This document shows positions 46,148 through 55,083 of a stretch of 64,000 bases of DNA, in pieces. Each line of letters starts with the position of its first letter. Position 1 is the stretch's first letter. The notes below the pieces were generated by a model. The model ran no database searches. It had not been told where the DNA came from and saw nothing but the letters and a program-made list of their open reading frames with translations. This DNA is from Hymenobacter sp. BT188 (GTDB lineage: Bacteria > Bacteroidota > Bacteroidia > Cytophagales > Hymenobacteraceae), in the NCBI RefSeq assembly GCF_014333585.1, contig NZ_JACSCW010000004.1:124001-188000 (forward strand). The letters run 5' to 3'. The translations under genes and the position numbers were made by a program.

Positions 46148-46687
46148 CTACGTCCGGCGCACATGAATGGTCACCTGCTCGCCGTCTTCGCTGGTGGTGG
46201 GCATCACGTCAATGCGGTCGGCCTCATCGAAATACGTAGCCAGCCCGCGCACAATGCCCACGGCCAAACCACTCATGCGCCGCGGCGACACATAGTCGAT
46301 GGTCAGCTCGTTCTCACTCAGGCGCTCTACATTAAGCACTGGGGGGCTATTTTCGGGGTGCTCGCGGCGTACTTGATTGTGCATGGTGAGCTCGGTGTGC
46401 TCGATCATGTCGAGGGTTTTCCAATCGGGCTGCACGTATTTCTGGTACATAAACATCAGATCAGGCACCAAGTACTCGCCAAACTTCTCGTGCAATTCGC
46501 CCGCCGATAGGCCTGTCATCTCGGCGGCCTGACCTACCAAGGCATAAATATTCTCGTCGGGGTATACCGTTTTGTGGTCGAACTCAACGTTTTCGAGGCC
46601 GGAAAGCTCCATGAGCTTGAGCCAAGTGCTATGGTCGTACTGAGTTTGAACGTAGCGCTTTAGCAGTATAAGAACGGTGCCGTGCAT
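46148..46687 (-). CDS. Stand-alone H-NOX (heme NO-binding) protein
   Basis: 179 residues from ATG 46687, which gives the canonical MHGTVLILLKRYV start; the frame opens 20 codons earlier. Family landmarks fall where expected: the proximal heme His at about 103 (ELTMHNQVRREHPENSPP) and the heme-propionate motif Y-x-S-x-R as YVSPR at 132-136. The distal pocket shows no obvious O2-stabilising Tyr, consistent with NO binding, though this cannot be settled by eye. H-NOX proteins usually control a neighbouring histidine kinase or cyclic-di-GMP enzyme; here the downstream neighbour is an SGNH lipoprotein gene, so the partner is likely elsewhere. The ENSPPVL codons contain a GGGGGGC oligomer. Confidence 0.9.
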   Translation of the reverse strand: MHGTVLILLKRYVQTQYDHSTWLKLMELSGLENVEFDHKTVYPDENIYALVGQAAEMTGLSAGELHEKFGEYLVPDLMFMYQKYVQPDWKTLDMIEHTELTMHNQVRREHPENSPPVLNVERLSENELTIDYVSPRRMSGLAVGIVRGLATYFDEADRIDVMPTTSEDGEQVTIHVRRT

Positions 46688-46984
46688 AATCTGGGCTGAG
46701 GGTACAGGTAAAAATGAGTGATAAACTGGCCGCGGCCTTGCCTCCACCGGGAGTTGTTATACTACTAAATATCCAACGCGCGGCTTGTTTGCCGATGTGC
46801 CCAAACTATTGTTCAGCTTGCCGGGCAGCCGATTTGCTAAGGTACAAGGTCCAAGCCAAGGAATACACTTAACTCCTATAACTAACGCTATTGCCTAGTT
46901 GAACATAGTGGTCAGTAGCGCATTAACGCTCGGACTCGTGGATACAATCGCCTGATCACCCGTGTTCACCCACATTTCCCCCTC

Positions 46985-47106
46985 CTGTCATCCTTGATCT
47001 AGCGTCCGGCCCGAGGGACCTTCTCACGGTAGCACGAGACGTTGTTATGCTAGTCGTTCAACAGGCAGAAGGTCCTTCGGGCCGGACGCTAGATCAAGGA
47101 TGACAG
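46985..47106. repeat. Palindromic repeat, family B, copy 3
   Basis: Arms of about 38 bp from CTGTCATCCTTGATCTAGCG to its complement, with GGGACCTTCT/AGAAGGTCC inside and a centre containing CACGAGACGTTG. It lies in the divergent gap 46688-47301, otherwise without a supported gene. Confidence 0.9.
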
Positions 47107-47274
47107 AAGGGGGAAATGATAGTATAAAGGATAACTGTGCGAATAAAGCGAAAAACTATGTCGTAACATCGGGCTCCCACAGTAACCATTGGTATACTTC
47201 GAAAGCAGACACTACAGACCTAAAGGCTACAGTATAGGGCATTTTTGAGCGAATGAATTTCACTGCACCCCAGA

Positions 47275-47300
47275 GTACAGGAGGGTTGCGGCAAGTGAAG
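47275..47300 (+). promoter_or_regulatory. Possible degenerate copy of the pectin-locus upstream element
   Basis: AGTACAGGAGGGTTGCGGCA resembles GTAGCAGGAGGGTGCGGGAG upstream of the GH28 gene and its counterpart before SusC. It ends about 16 bases before the deacetylase start. Weak on its own. Confidence 0.3.
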
Positions 47301-47316
47301 AGTGTTTCTTGTACTC

Positions 47317-48126
47317 ATGCTTCACGCCATTCGTGTACATAGCGCCGGGCTTCACTTGCTCCGATTGCTACTTCTTGTAGCGTTCGGGCTGCCTGCTGGT
47401 TCCAGCTATGCGCAGCAGTTGCGCCGCCCTGTGCCCGACAAGCTCGTGGTGCTCACCTTCGACGATGCAGCCGTTACGCATGCTACCTACGTCGCGCCTC
47501 TAATGAAGAAATACGGCTTCGGCGCCACCTTCTACGTCTGCGAGTTTCGGCCCGATTTCGCCGACAAAACAAAGTACATGAGCTGGGCCCAAATAGCGGA
47601 TTTGCACAGTCAGGGCTTCGAAATCGGCAGCCATACGCTCACGCATAAGCACGTGAACAAAATGAGCGCGCCAGAGCTGGTGGCCGAGCTCGATTCTATT
47701 GAAAGCCGTTGCCGCAACAATGGCATCTCCAGGCCGACCACGTTTGCTTACCCCGCCTACGACACGCACCCCATCGCCTTTACGGTGCTGCCTCAGCAAG
47801 GCTACCAGTTTGCCCGCATAGGTGGCGACAAGCCCTACGACCCCGCTACTGATAATCCTCTGCTCATTCCCAGCTTCACCACTACCGGCACCGATAAGCA
47901 ACGTGTGCTAACAGCCATTCAGCAGGCCGTGGGGGGCAAAATTGTGGTGCTCACCGTGCACGGCGTCCCCGACTACGCCCACGACTGGGTAACTACTCCG
48001 CCTGTGCTTTTCGAGGAATACCTGCGCTACCTGCACGACAACAACTACAAAGTCATTGCCCTACGCGACCTCAAAAAGTACGTGCGCGTGCCGCCAGCTG
48101 CCGCGGTCAGTGCGCCTAAGTCTTAA
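47317..48126 (+). CDS. Polysaccharide deacetylase (CE4/NodB-type)
   Basis: 269 residues from ATG 47317; a GTG at 47302 is the alternative. The N-terminal signal is LLRLLLLVAFGLPAGSSYAQ. NodB motifs: TFDD in VVLTFDDAAVTH (motif 1, catalytic and metal Asp), SHTLTH in IGSHTLTHKHVNKM (motif 2, metal His pair), RPTTFAYPAY (motif 3 region) and VVLTVHGVPDYAHD (late His). It removes N- or O-acetyl groups from polysaccharides in the periplasm. As the first gene of the pectin cluster it may deacetylate pectic or xylan chains, which would aid the lyase and hydrolases after it. Confidence 0.9.
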   Translation: MLHAIRVHSAGLHLLRLLLLVAFGLPAGSSYAQQLRRPVPDKLVVLTFDDAAVTHATYVAPLMKKYGFGATFYVCEFRPDFADKTKYMSWAQIADLHSQGFEIGSHTLTHKHVNKMSAPELVAELDSIESRCRNNGISRPTTFAYPAYDTHPIAFTVLPQQGYQFARIGGDKPYDPATDNPLLIPSFTTTGTDKQRVLTAIQQAVGGKIVVLTVHGVPDYAHDWVTTPPVLFEEYLRYLHDNNYKVIALRDLKKYVRVPPAAAVSAPKS

Positions 48127-48164
48127 GCTCCGATCTACTTCTCCCACTCTACACTCTCCCAACT

Positions 48165-49388
48165 ATGATTACAAACAGACTTCTGCTCCTACTCGCGAGT
48201 AGCCTGCTGCTTGGAAGCAACGCCGGGGCCCAAACCAAGCAGGAAACTGGGGGAAAGCCCATGCCTGCCGACTGGATTGACCAGGACACAGGCCACAAAG
48301 TGATGCGCCTGACGCCCACCGATGGCGGCAATGGCAGCTTCTACTTCCACAACAACCCCTTCCTGCAAGGCAAAGCCGGCGAAGGCGACAAAATGGTGTA
48401 TTACCACACCGATGAGCGCGGCAAGCAAATCCGCCTGCTGAACCTAAAAACCCGCCAAACCACGCCGCTGACCCGCTACTTCAAATCGGTGAAGGGCGAA
48501 ATAGTGGGCCGGAAGCGCCGCGAGGTGTTCTACCAGGTGCAGGACACAGTGTACGCTACCCACGCCGACACGAAAAAGACCCGTCGCGTCTTCGTGTTTC
48601 CGGACGATTTCAAGGCCGACATCACCTCGCTGAATGCCGCCGAAACCCAGCTCGGCGGCGCCTGGGGCACCGATGCAGAGAAGGAGATTTTCCGCCAGTA
48701 TCCGGCCAAAAGCGACTTTTTCAACCGCATTTACGAGGCCAAGCTGCCGCGCACCCTCTTCGTGGTGGACGCGGGCGGGAGCGGCAAGCTCACCAAGCTG
48801 TTCACCGACAACGCATGGCTGAACCACGTGCAGTTTTCCCCCACCGACCCCGATTTGCTGATGTTTTGCCACGAAGGGCCTTGGCACAAAGTGGACCGAA
48901 TCTGGCACATCAACACCAAAACCAAGGCCGTGAAGCTGGTGCACAAGCGCACGGTGGAGGGCGAAATTGCGGGCCACGAATTCTTCAGCCGCGATGGCAA
49001 AACCATCTGGTTTGATTTGCAAAAGCCCCGCAGCGTGACCTTCTACCTGGCCGGCGCCGACGTGAAAACCGGTAACGAAAAGCTGTACCAAATGGACCGC
49101 AACGAGTGGTCGATTCACTTCAATATCTCCCCCGACCAGAAGCTGTTTGCCGGCGACGGCGGCGACGCGGGACAGGTAGCCAAAGCCCCCGACGGCATGT
49201 GGATATACCTGTTCCGCCCCGAGGGCGACAAATTCAAGTCGGAGCGACTGGTGAACATGAAGCACCACGGCTACAAGCTGGAGCCCAATGTCCATTTCTC
49301 CCCCGATGGCAAGTGGATAATTTTCCGGGCCAACTTCGAGGGGCAGGAGCAGGTGTACGCGGTAGAAATTGCCAAAGCGGCATCGTAG
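48165..49388 (+). CDS. Oligogalacturonate lyase (PL22)
   Basis: 407 residues with signal peptide MITNRLLLLLASSLLLGSNA. Family PL22 seven-bladed propeller: DQDTGHKVMRLTPTDGGNGS, SFYFHNNPF, MVYYHTDERGKQIRLLNL, the conserved QFSPTDPDLLMFCHEGPWHK and VDRIWHINTKT blocks, GHEFFSRDGKTIWFD, and NVHFSPDGKWIIF. The His residues of these blocks hold Mn2+ in the family. It cleaves short oligogalacturonates by beta-elimination to unsaturated uronates. It lies 38 bases after the deacetylase and just before GH105, the enzyme that acts on unsaturated uronyl ends, so the three probably form an operon. Confidence 0.92.
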   Translation: MITNRLLLLLASSLLLGSNAGAQTKQETGGKPMPADWIDQDTGHKVMRLTPTDGGNGSFYFHNNPFLQGKAGEGDKMVYYHTDERGKQIRLLNLKTRQTTPLTRYFKSVKGEIVGRKRREVFYQVQDTVYATHADTKKTRRVFVFPDDFKADITSLNAAETQLGGAWGTDAEKEIFRQYPAKSDFFNRIYEAKLPRTLFVVDAGGSGKLTKLFTDNAWLNHVQFSPTDPDLLMFCHEGPWHKVDRIWHINTKTKAVKLVHKRTVEGEIAGHEFFSRDGKTIWFDLQKPRSVTFYLAGADVKTGNEKLYQMDRNEWSIHFNISPDQKLFAGDGGDAGQVAKAPDGMWIYLFRPEGDKFKSERLVNMKHHGYKLEPNVHFSPDGKWIIFRANFEGQEQVYAVEIAKAAS

Positions 49389-49424
49389 AAAGTGCCCACA
49401 CTACTACAGAAATCACTAAAACTT

Positions 49425-50627
49425 ATGACACCACAACCCATGACAATGACGCAGCGCTGGGGGGCTTTTTGGCAACAACTATTGGTGGCGGCTTGCCTGC
49501 TCGCCTGCTTGGCAACCACGGCGGAGGCCCAGAAAATGCCCAAGCAGAAGGACGTGCTCAAGACCATGCGCAAGACCAACGCCTACTTCATGAAGAAGTG
49601 GCCGGACACAGGCAAGGAAATCGTGACCAACAAAACCCGCCCCAGCCATATTTGGACGCGGGCCGTGTACTACGAAGGCCTCATGGCGCTCTACGGCATC
49701 GATAAGCAAAAGCAGTACTACGACTACGCCGTGGACTGGGGTGAAAAGCACCAATGGGGCCTGAATAACGGCATTACCACGCGCAACGCCGATAACCAAG
49801 CTGCTGGCCAGACTTACATTGCCCTCTACGAAATAGACCCTAAGCCCGAGCGCATCCGCGACATCAAAGCCAGCATCGACCTGATGGTGAACAGCCCGAA
49901 AGTAGATGACTGGTGGTGGATTGACGCCCTGCAAATGGCCATGCCTGTGTACGCCAAGCTCGGCGTTATGACCAAGGATACGGCCTACTACGAGAAGATG
50001 TATCGGCTTTACAATTACTCCAAAACGGTGCACGGCACCAACGGCCTCTACAACCCCCAGGACCAGCTCTGGTGGCGCGACAAGGACTTCGTGCCCCCGT
50101 ACAAAGAGCCCAACGGCGAGGATTGCTACTGGAGCCGCGGCAACGGCTGGGTAGTGGCGGCCATGGTCCGGACACTCGAAATTCTGCCCCAAGATGCCCC
50201 CCACCGCGCCGAGTACGAACAGATGTACATGAACATGATGAAGGCCCTGCCCGCCCTCCAGCGCCCCGACGGCTACTGGAACGTCAGCCTCCACGACCCT
50301 ACAAACTTCGGCGGCAAAGAACTAACCGGTACGTCACTATTCATCTACGGCATGGCCTGGGGCATCAACAACGGTCTGCTCGATGCCAAGCAATACCAGC
50401 CGATCATCGCCAAGGCCTGGAACGCTATGGCTAAGGAGTGCGTGCACCCCAATGGCTTCCTGGGCTACGTGCAAGGCACTGGCAAAGAGCCTAAAGACGG
50501 CCAGCCCGTGAGCTACACCAGCAAGCCCGATTTTGAGGACTACGGCCTCGGCTGCTTCCTGCTGGCCGGCAGCGAGATCTACAAAATGAATGATGTTAAA
50601 TCAAAGTCAGTAAGCGCAGGTAACTAA
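49425..50627 (+). CDS. GH105 unsaturated uronyl/rhamnogalacturonyl hydrolase
   Basis: About 400 residues. The start at 49425 (or ATG 49443) leads into the signal LLVAACLLACLATTAEAQ; the longer frame opens at 49392. The (alpha/alpha)6 barrel includes IWTRAVYYEGLMALYGI, NADNQAAGQTYIALYEI and the catalytic-Asp segment WWWIDALQMAMPVYAKLG, matching the W-x-D-x-L-x-M pattern of YteR-type enzymes. WSRGNGWVVAAMVRTLEIL and DGYWNVSLHDP are also present. It removes the 4,5-unsaturated galacturonyl residue left by pectin lyases. A GGGGGGCTTTTT oligomer encodes WGAFW in the signal region. Repeats follow the stop. Confidence 0.92.
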   Translation: MTPQPMTMTQRWGAFWQQLLVAACLLACLATTAEAQKMPKQKDVLKTMRKTNAYFMKKWPDTGKEIVTNKTRPSHIWTRAVYYEGLMALYGIDKQKQYYDYAVDWGEKHQWGLNNGITTRNADNQAAGQTYIALYEIDPKPERIRDIKASIDLMVNSPKVDDWWWIDALQMAMPVYAKLGVMTKDTAYYEKMYRLYNYSKTVHGTNGLYNPQDQLWWRDKDFVPPYKEPNGEDCYWSRGNGWVVAAMVRTLEILPQDAPHRAEYEQMYMNMMKALPALQRPDGYWNVSLHDPTNFGGKELTGTSLFIYGMAWGINNGLLDAKQYQPIIAKAWNAMAKECVHPNGFLGYVQGTGKEPKDGQPVSYTSKPDFEDYGLGCFLLAGSEIYKMNDVKSKSVSAGN

Positions 50628-50640
50628 AGAACGACCAACT

Positions 50641-50882
50641 CCCCTCCTCAGATGAGGAGGGGACGCCACCGCGTAGCGGGGGCTGGGGTGGTTGAGGTCG
50701 TTGCTGATGTTGTTTAACAGAACGTCATGCAGAGCGCAGCGAAGCATCTCGCGTGCTGACGCTGGATTAGTACTCCCACTACCGCGAGTGAGATGCTTCG
50801 CTCTGTATGACCTGCTTTTTTTAGCAGATAAATAACGCTCCGGTCAACCACCCCTAACCCCTCCTCAGATGAGGAGGGGAGC
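50641..50882. repeat. Cluster: family E, family A copy 5, family E partial
   Basis: 50641-50710 is family E in inverted orientation to 41331-41401. 50721-50814 is a family A palindrome (loop GCTGGATTAGTACTCCCAC, followed by T6). 50858-50879 repeats the CCCCTCCTCAGATGAGGAGG palindrome. The cluster fills the 332-base gap between GH105 and GH106. Confidence 0.88.
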
Positions 50883-50959
50883 TAGCTCTAACCTAGCTTC
50901 TTTAGGCTTCCTTACTCTTCTCCAGCACCTGCTTTTAGCTCTGCTTTCTTGCTTCTCCC

Positions 50960-53833
50960 ATGAAAAAGTCTCTGTTTTTCTCTCTGCTTATTGCCGCGGC
51001 GCTTCATCAAAACGCTGCATCGGCCCAAACCCTGAAATGGCCCGAAATAAACCAGCAAAACAAGCCTTGGACGCGTTGGTGGTGGCAAGGCAGCGCCGTG
51101 AACGAGCAGGACCTGACGCGCCTGCTCACGCAGTACCAGCAAGCAGGTTTGGGCGGCACCGAAATCACACCGATTTATGGGGTGAAAGGCACGGAAAACC
51201 AATTCATTGACTTTCTATCGCCCAAGTGGATGACCATGCTTACGCACACGCTCACCGAGTCGAAGCGGCTGGGGCTGGGCGTGGATATGGCGCAGGCGTC
51301 TGGGTGGCCGTTTGGCGGTCCGTGGGTGACATCCGAGGATGCTTGCAAGTACGTGGCTTATCAGACGTACACTATGAAGGGTGGGGAGCAACTGAAAGAG
51401 GCGGTAAGCTACATGCAGAAGCCGATGATACGCACTGTAGGCCAGCCCATCGACATCAAGCAATTGGTGGAACCAGTTGCTAAAAACAAGAATTTGCAAC
51501 TCCACGCTTTCGACCAGGTCCGGTTTGAGAAGCCGCTGCCGTTGCAGGCGCTCATGGCTTACTCGGATAAGGGCCAAACAGTAGATTTAACCGGTAAAGT
51601 AGACGCCAATGGCAAGCTAAACTGGACCGCGCCGGCCGGCAACTGGACCTTGTATGGTGTATTTCAAGGCTGGCACGGCAAGCAGGTAGAGCGGGCCGGC
51701 CCCGGTGGAGAAGGCGACGTAATTGACCACTTCTCCCAAACCGCGACTCAGCACTATTTGCAGCGCTTCGACGAAGCTTTCAAGGGCCGCGATGTGTCAA
51801 GCATTCGGGCGTTTTTCAACGATTCTTATGAGGTAGACGACGCCCAAGGCGAAAGCAATTGGACGCCCCAGATGTTTGCCGAATTCCAGAAGCGCCGCGG
51901 CTACGACTTGCGTCAGCACTTGCCCGCATTATTCGGTAAAGCCAGTGAAGACCAGAACCAGCGCGTGCTCACCGACTACCGCGAAACCTTGTCGGAGCTG
52001 CTGCTGGAAAACTACACCAAAACGTGGAGCGACTGGGCCAAAACGCACAAAGCCCTGATTCGCAATCAAGCCCATGGCTCGCCAGCTAACATCTTGGATT
52101 TGTACGCCGTCACGGATATTCCGGAGATAGAAGGGGAGGATTTGCTGCGCATAAAGTTTGCTTCTTCGGCCGCCCACGTGACGGGCAAAAAGCTCACGTC
52201 GTCGGAGTCGGCTACTTGGGAAAATGACCACTTTCTTTCCAAGCTCAGCGACATCAAAAAGGCCATGGACCGCATGCTGCTGGGGGGCGTTAATCACACG
52301 TTTTACCACGGCACTAACTACTCGCCCCAGGCCGCGGCTTGGCCAGGCTGGCTGTTTTATGCGGCTGTGCACTTCAACCCAAACAACACGTTCTGGACTG
52401 ATTTTGCTCAGCTAAACCGCTACGTGGCGCACGCGCAATCCTTTTTGCAGGCCGGGCAACCTAGCAACGACGTGCTGGTGTACCTGCCCATTTATGACTC
52501 CTATGGCAAGCCAGGCAAGGTAATGCTTCAGCACTTCGACGGCATTGACCACGGCTTTAAAGGCATGCCCGTAGGAGCTACCGGCGAGGCATTGCTGGCC
52601 AAAGGCTACGGCTTCGATTTTATTTCCGACCTGCAACTTCAGCAGGTAAAAAACACAGCTAAAACTCTGCAAACCGGCGGTGGCTCCGCCTACCAAACTA
52701 TCCTGGTGCCAGCCGCGCAGGTAATGCCTCTTGCCACGATGGAGCAGCTGATGAAGCTGGCCCAAAACGGCGCTACCATCGTTTTTCAGGACCAATTACC
52801 TACCGACGTTCCCGGCTTAAGTAAGCTGGACAGCCGCCGCGCTGCTTTTAAAAAGCTGGTTGGCACGCTCAAGTTTACTACCAGTGGCGGCGTGCAGAAA
52901 GCTAGCGTGGGCAAGGGCTCGGTGCTGGTTGGTAAAGACGTGGATCAGGCGCTGACTGCCGCCGGTGTACAGCGCGAAGCTATGGTGGATAAGGGCCTGG
53001 AGTTTGTGCGTCGCCGCCACGAGAAGGGTCACTATTACTTTGTAGCCAACTGGAGCGAAAAACCGGTGGAAAGCTGGGTGCCGCTACGCGTGGGGGGCAA
53101 ATCAGTGGCGCTGTACAACCCCATGACGGAGAAGTTGGGCGTGGCTGCCTCGCGCACCTCCGCAAACGGCACGGAAGTGTATGTGCAGCTGGCGCCCGGC
53201 GAGTCGTGCATTCTGGAAACCAACGATGCCGCTCTGACCGGTCCTGCCTACGCTTATATGAAAGCTACTGGCGCCCCCCAGCCCGTGCAGGGTACTTGGG
53301 ACGTGAGCTTTGTGTCGGGTGGACCAGAGTTGCCGGCCAAAACCCAAGTCAAAGACTTAAGCTCGTGGACCAGCTGGAACGGTGAGGCAGTGAAAAATTT
53401 CTCCGGCACTGCCACTTATGCTATTTCATTTGCCAAGCCCCAGGGTACGGGCGAAGGATTTATCCTGGATCTGGGTCGCGTGGCGGAAAGCGCCCGCGTG
53501 CAGCTCAACGGGCAGGAGCTAGGCACATTGGTTGGACCTACGTATCAGGTGTTTGTGCCGAAAGAGAAAATCCAAGCCACAAACAAGCTGGTAGTTACCG
53601 TCAGCAATGGTATGGCCAACCGCATCATTCACATGGACCGCAATAAGGTTTCCTACAAGAATGCGTACAACATTAATATGTCGAGCAAGCTCAAGGAAAA
53701 CCGCGGGGCAGATGGTCTTTTCACGGCGGAGAAATGGACCCCAAAGGAGTCTGGCTTGCTAGGCCCCGTGACGCTGACGCCAACGACAACGACAACGAAT
53801 GATCGTCAGGATAAAGTATCGCCGGGATTATAA
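50960..53833 (+). CDS. GH106 alpha-L-rhamnosidase
   Basis: 957 residues with signal peptide MKKSLFFSLLIAAALHQNAA. Opening features are typical of GH106: WPEINQQNKPWTRWWWQGSA, GGTEITPIYGVKG, LGLGVDMAQASGWPFGGPWV. The barrel continues IRAFFNDSYEVDDAQGESNW, FAEFQKRRGYDLRQHLPALF and LTSSESATWENDHFLSKLSD (acidic residues in these blocks are the likely catalytic pair), then GGVNHTFYHGTNYSPQ. C-terminal beta-sandwiches follow (FILDLGRVAESARVQLNGQE). It releases terminal alpha-L-rhamnose from rhamnogalacturonan. The end has a Thr-rich run (TLTPTTTTT). Its rhamnose product fits with the mutarotase gene downstream. Confidence 0.93.
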   Translation: MKKSLFFSLLIAAALHQNAASAQTLKWPEINQQNKPWTRWWWQGSAVNEQDLTRLLTQYQQAGLGGTEITPIYGVKGTENQFIDFLSPKWMTMLTHTLTESKRLGLGVDMAQASGWPFGGPWVTSEDACKYVAYQTYTMKGGEQLKEAVSYMQKPMIRTVGQPIDIKQLVEPVAKNKNLQLHAFDQVRFEKPLPLQALMAYSDKGQTVDLTGKVDANGKLNWTAPAGNWTLYGVFQGWHGKQVERAGPGGEGDVIDHFSQTATQHYLQRFDEAFKGRDVSSIRAFFNDSYEVDDAQGESNWTPQMFAEFQKRRGYDLRQHLPALFGKASEDQNQRVLTDYRETLSELLLENYTKTWSDWAKTHKALIRNQAHGSPANILDLYAVTDIPEIEGEDLLRIKFASSAAHVTGKKLTSSESATWENDHFLSKLSDIKKAMDRMLLGGVNHTFYHGTNYSPQAAAWPGWLFYAAVHFNPNNTFWTDFAQLNRYVAHAQSFLQAGQPSNDVLVYLPIYDSYGKPGKVMLQHFDGIDHGFKGMPVGATGEALLAKGYGFDFISDLQLQQVKNTAKTLQTGGGSAYQTILVPAAQVMPLATMEQLMKLAQNGATIVFQDQLPTDVPGLSKLDSRRAAFKKLVGTLKFTTSGGVQKASVGKGSVLVGKDVDQALTAAGVQREAMVDKGLEFVRRRHEKGHYYFVANWSEKPVESWVPLRVGGKSVALYNPMTEKLGVAASRTSANGTEVYVQLAPGESCILETNDAALTGPAYAYMKATGAPQPVQGTWDVSFVSGGPELPAKTQVKDLSSWTSWNGEAVKNFSGTATYAISFAKPQGTGEGFILDLGRVAESARVQLNGQELGTLVGPTYQVFVPKEKIQATNKLVVTVSNGMANRIIHMDRNKVSYKNAYNINMSSKLKENRGADGLFTAEKWTPKESGLLGPVTLTPTTTTTNDRQDKVSPGL

Positions 53834-53850
53834 GTCTGGAATCCTTTTTC

Positions 53851-53967
53851 GAACGGTGTAGAGACGCGTATTCGCGTCTAATCGTTGCTGACTTTGTTGA
53901 GGTAAACTTTACAACAGCGCAGTGCCCATCGTTCAACGACGAGACGCAAATATGCGCCTCTACATCG
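53851..53967. repeat. Palindromic repeat, family C, copy 4
   Basis: GAACGGTGTAGAGACGCGTA and an imperfect complementary arm (GAGACGCAAATATGCGCCTC TACATCG, split by one space here) flank about 60 bases. It sits between GH106 and the GH43-like gene. Confidence 0.85.
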
Positions 53968-53983
53968 CTAATTCTTCCCAACG

Positions 53984-55069
53984 ATGCTTACTCGTCGCGC
54001 TTTTCTTGCTACACTCACCTTAGCGCCTGTGGCGGGGGCGCTGGGGGGCTTTTCTGCAGGCCGACTGATTGATTATCCCAAAGGCAGCTTCTCGAAATTC
54101 AGCAAGCACTTGAAGCCCGTGGGCCGCGCTCTGGAACTGCCCGATTACTACGTGTGGTGTACGAGTCCCATCGACGGGCCCGATGGCAAAGTGCACGTGT
54201 TTTTCTCGCGTTGGCCTTCTAAGAAGGGTATGGGTGGCTGGATCAGCAGCTCCGAAATTGCCCACGCCGTTGGTGATTCGGCGGAAGGCTCGTTCACTTT
54301 TGTGGAGGTAGTGCTGGCGCCGCGCGGACCCGGATATTGGGACGCTACCACCTGCCACAATCCCAGTATTCAGTTTGTGGATGGGAAATATTGCCTGTTC
54401 TTTATGGGCAACAGCAACGGCAAAACCGACACCAAGCGCATCGGCCTAGCCACCGCCGACTCGCTCAACGGCCCTTGGCAGCGCCCCGATGCACCCTTGC
54501 TGGAGCCCGGCGCTGAAGGTGCCTGGGACGACCATTGCACTACTAATCCGGCCTTCATTAAGCATCCCAACGGGCAGTATTGGCTGTACTATAAATCGTG
54601 GAATACCCAAGACTACATTACGGCCAAAGACCCCACCATTCGCGGCAACCGCAAGTACGGCCTAGCCGTGGCCGATAAGCTGGAAGGCCCATACATGAAG
54701 TACTCTGGCAACCCAGTTATTGACTTTTCCAACCAAGGCCACAACAAGCAGTTTGAAGATGCCTTTGTGTGGCGGCAGGGGGGCAAATTTCGGCTTCTGG
54801 CCCGCGACATGGGCGTATACAACCACGAAGTCGGACTATACCTGGAATCGGAGGACGGCAAGCGCTGGGACTTTCCCAAAATTGCCTACTTGCCCCTACG
54901 CGAATATGGTGTGGTAGAGCCGCCCGCGCCCTCTAATCTGAAGCGCTACGGCCGCCTGGAGCGTCCTCAATTATTGCTGCGCGATGGCAAGCCTGCGTAC
55001 CTGTTTGGTGCCTCGCAGGGTGGGAAATCCATGACAGCGTCGGCCTTTATTTTTAAAATCACTTCGTAA
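53984..55069 (+). CDS. GH43-like five-bladed propeller glycosidase
   Basis: 361 residues. The N-terminus MLTRRAFLATLTLAPVAGAL has an RR-x-F pair and looks like a Tat-type signal. Propeller blocks: YYVWCTSPIDGPDGKVHVFF, ATTCHNPSIQFVDGKYCLFF, GLATADSLNGPWQRPDAPLL, TTNPAFIKHPNGQYWLYYKS, GLAVADKLEGPYMKYSGNPV, FEDAFVWRQGGKFRLLARDM. The pattern is that of the GH43/GH117-like clan, often arabinan- or galactan-side-chain enzymes in pectin loci, but the exact family and bond are not settled. Two oligomers occur: GGGGGGCTTTTC (GGF) and GGGGGGCAAATTT (GGKF). Only 14 bases separate it from the next gene. Confidence 0.8.
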   Translation: MLTRRAFLATLTLAPVAGALGGFSAGRLIDYPKGSFSKFSKHLKPVGRALELPDYYVWCTSPIDGPDGKVHVFFSRWPSKKGMGGWISSSEIAHAVGDSAEGSFTFVEVVLAPRGPGYWDATTCHNPSIQFVDGKYCLFFMGNSNGKTDTKRIGLATADSLNGPWQRPDAPLLEPGAEGAWDDHCTTNPAFIKHPNGQYWLYYKSWNTQDYITAKDPTIRGNRKYGLAVADKLEGPYMKYSGNPVIDFSNQGHNKQFEDAFVWRQGGKFRLLARDMGVYNHEVGLYLESEDGKRWDFPKIAYLPLREYGVVEPPAPSNLKRYGRLERPQLLLRDGKPAYLFGASQGGKSMTASAFIFKITS

Positions 55070-55083
55070 AAAAGCCCCCCACA

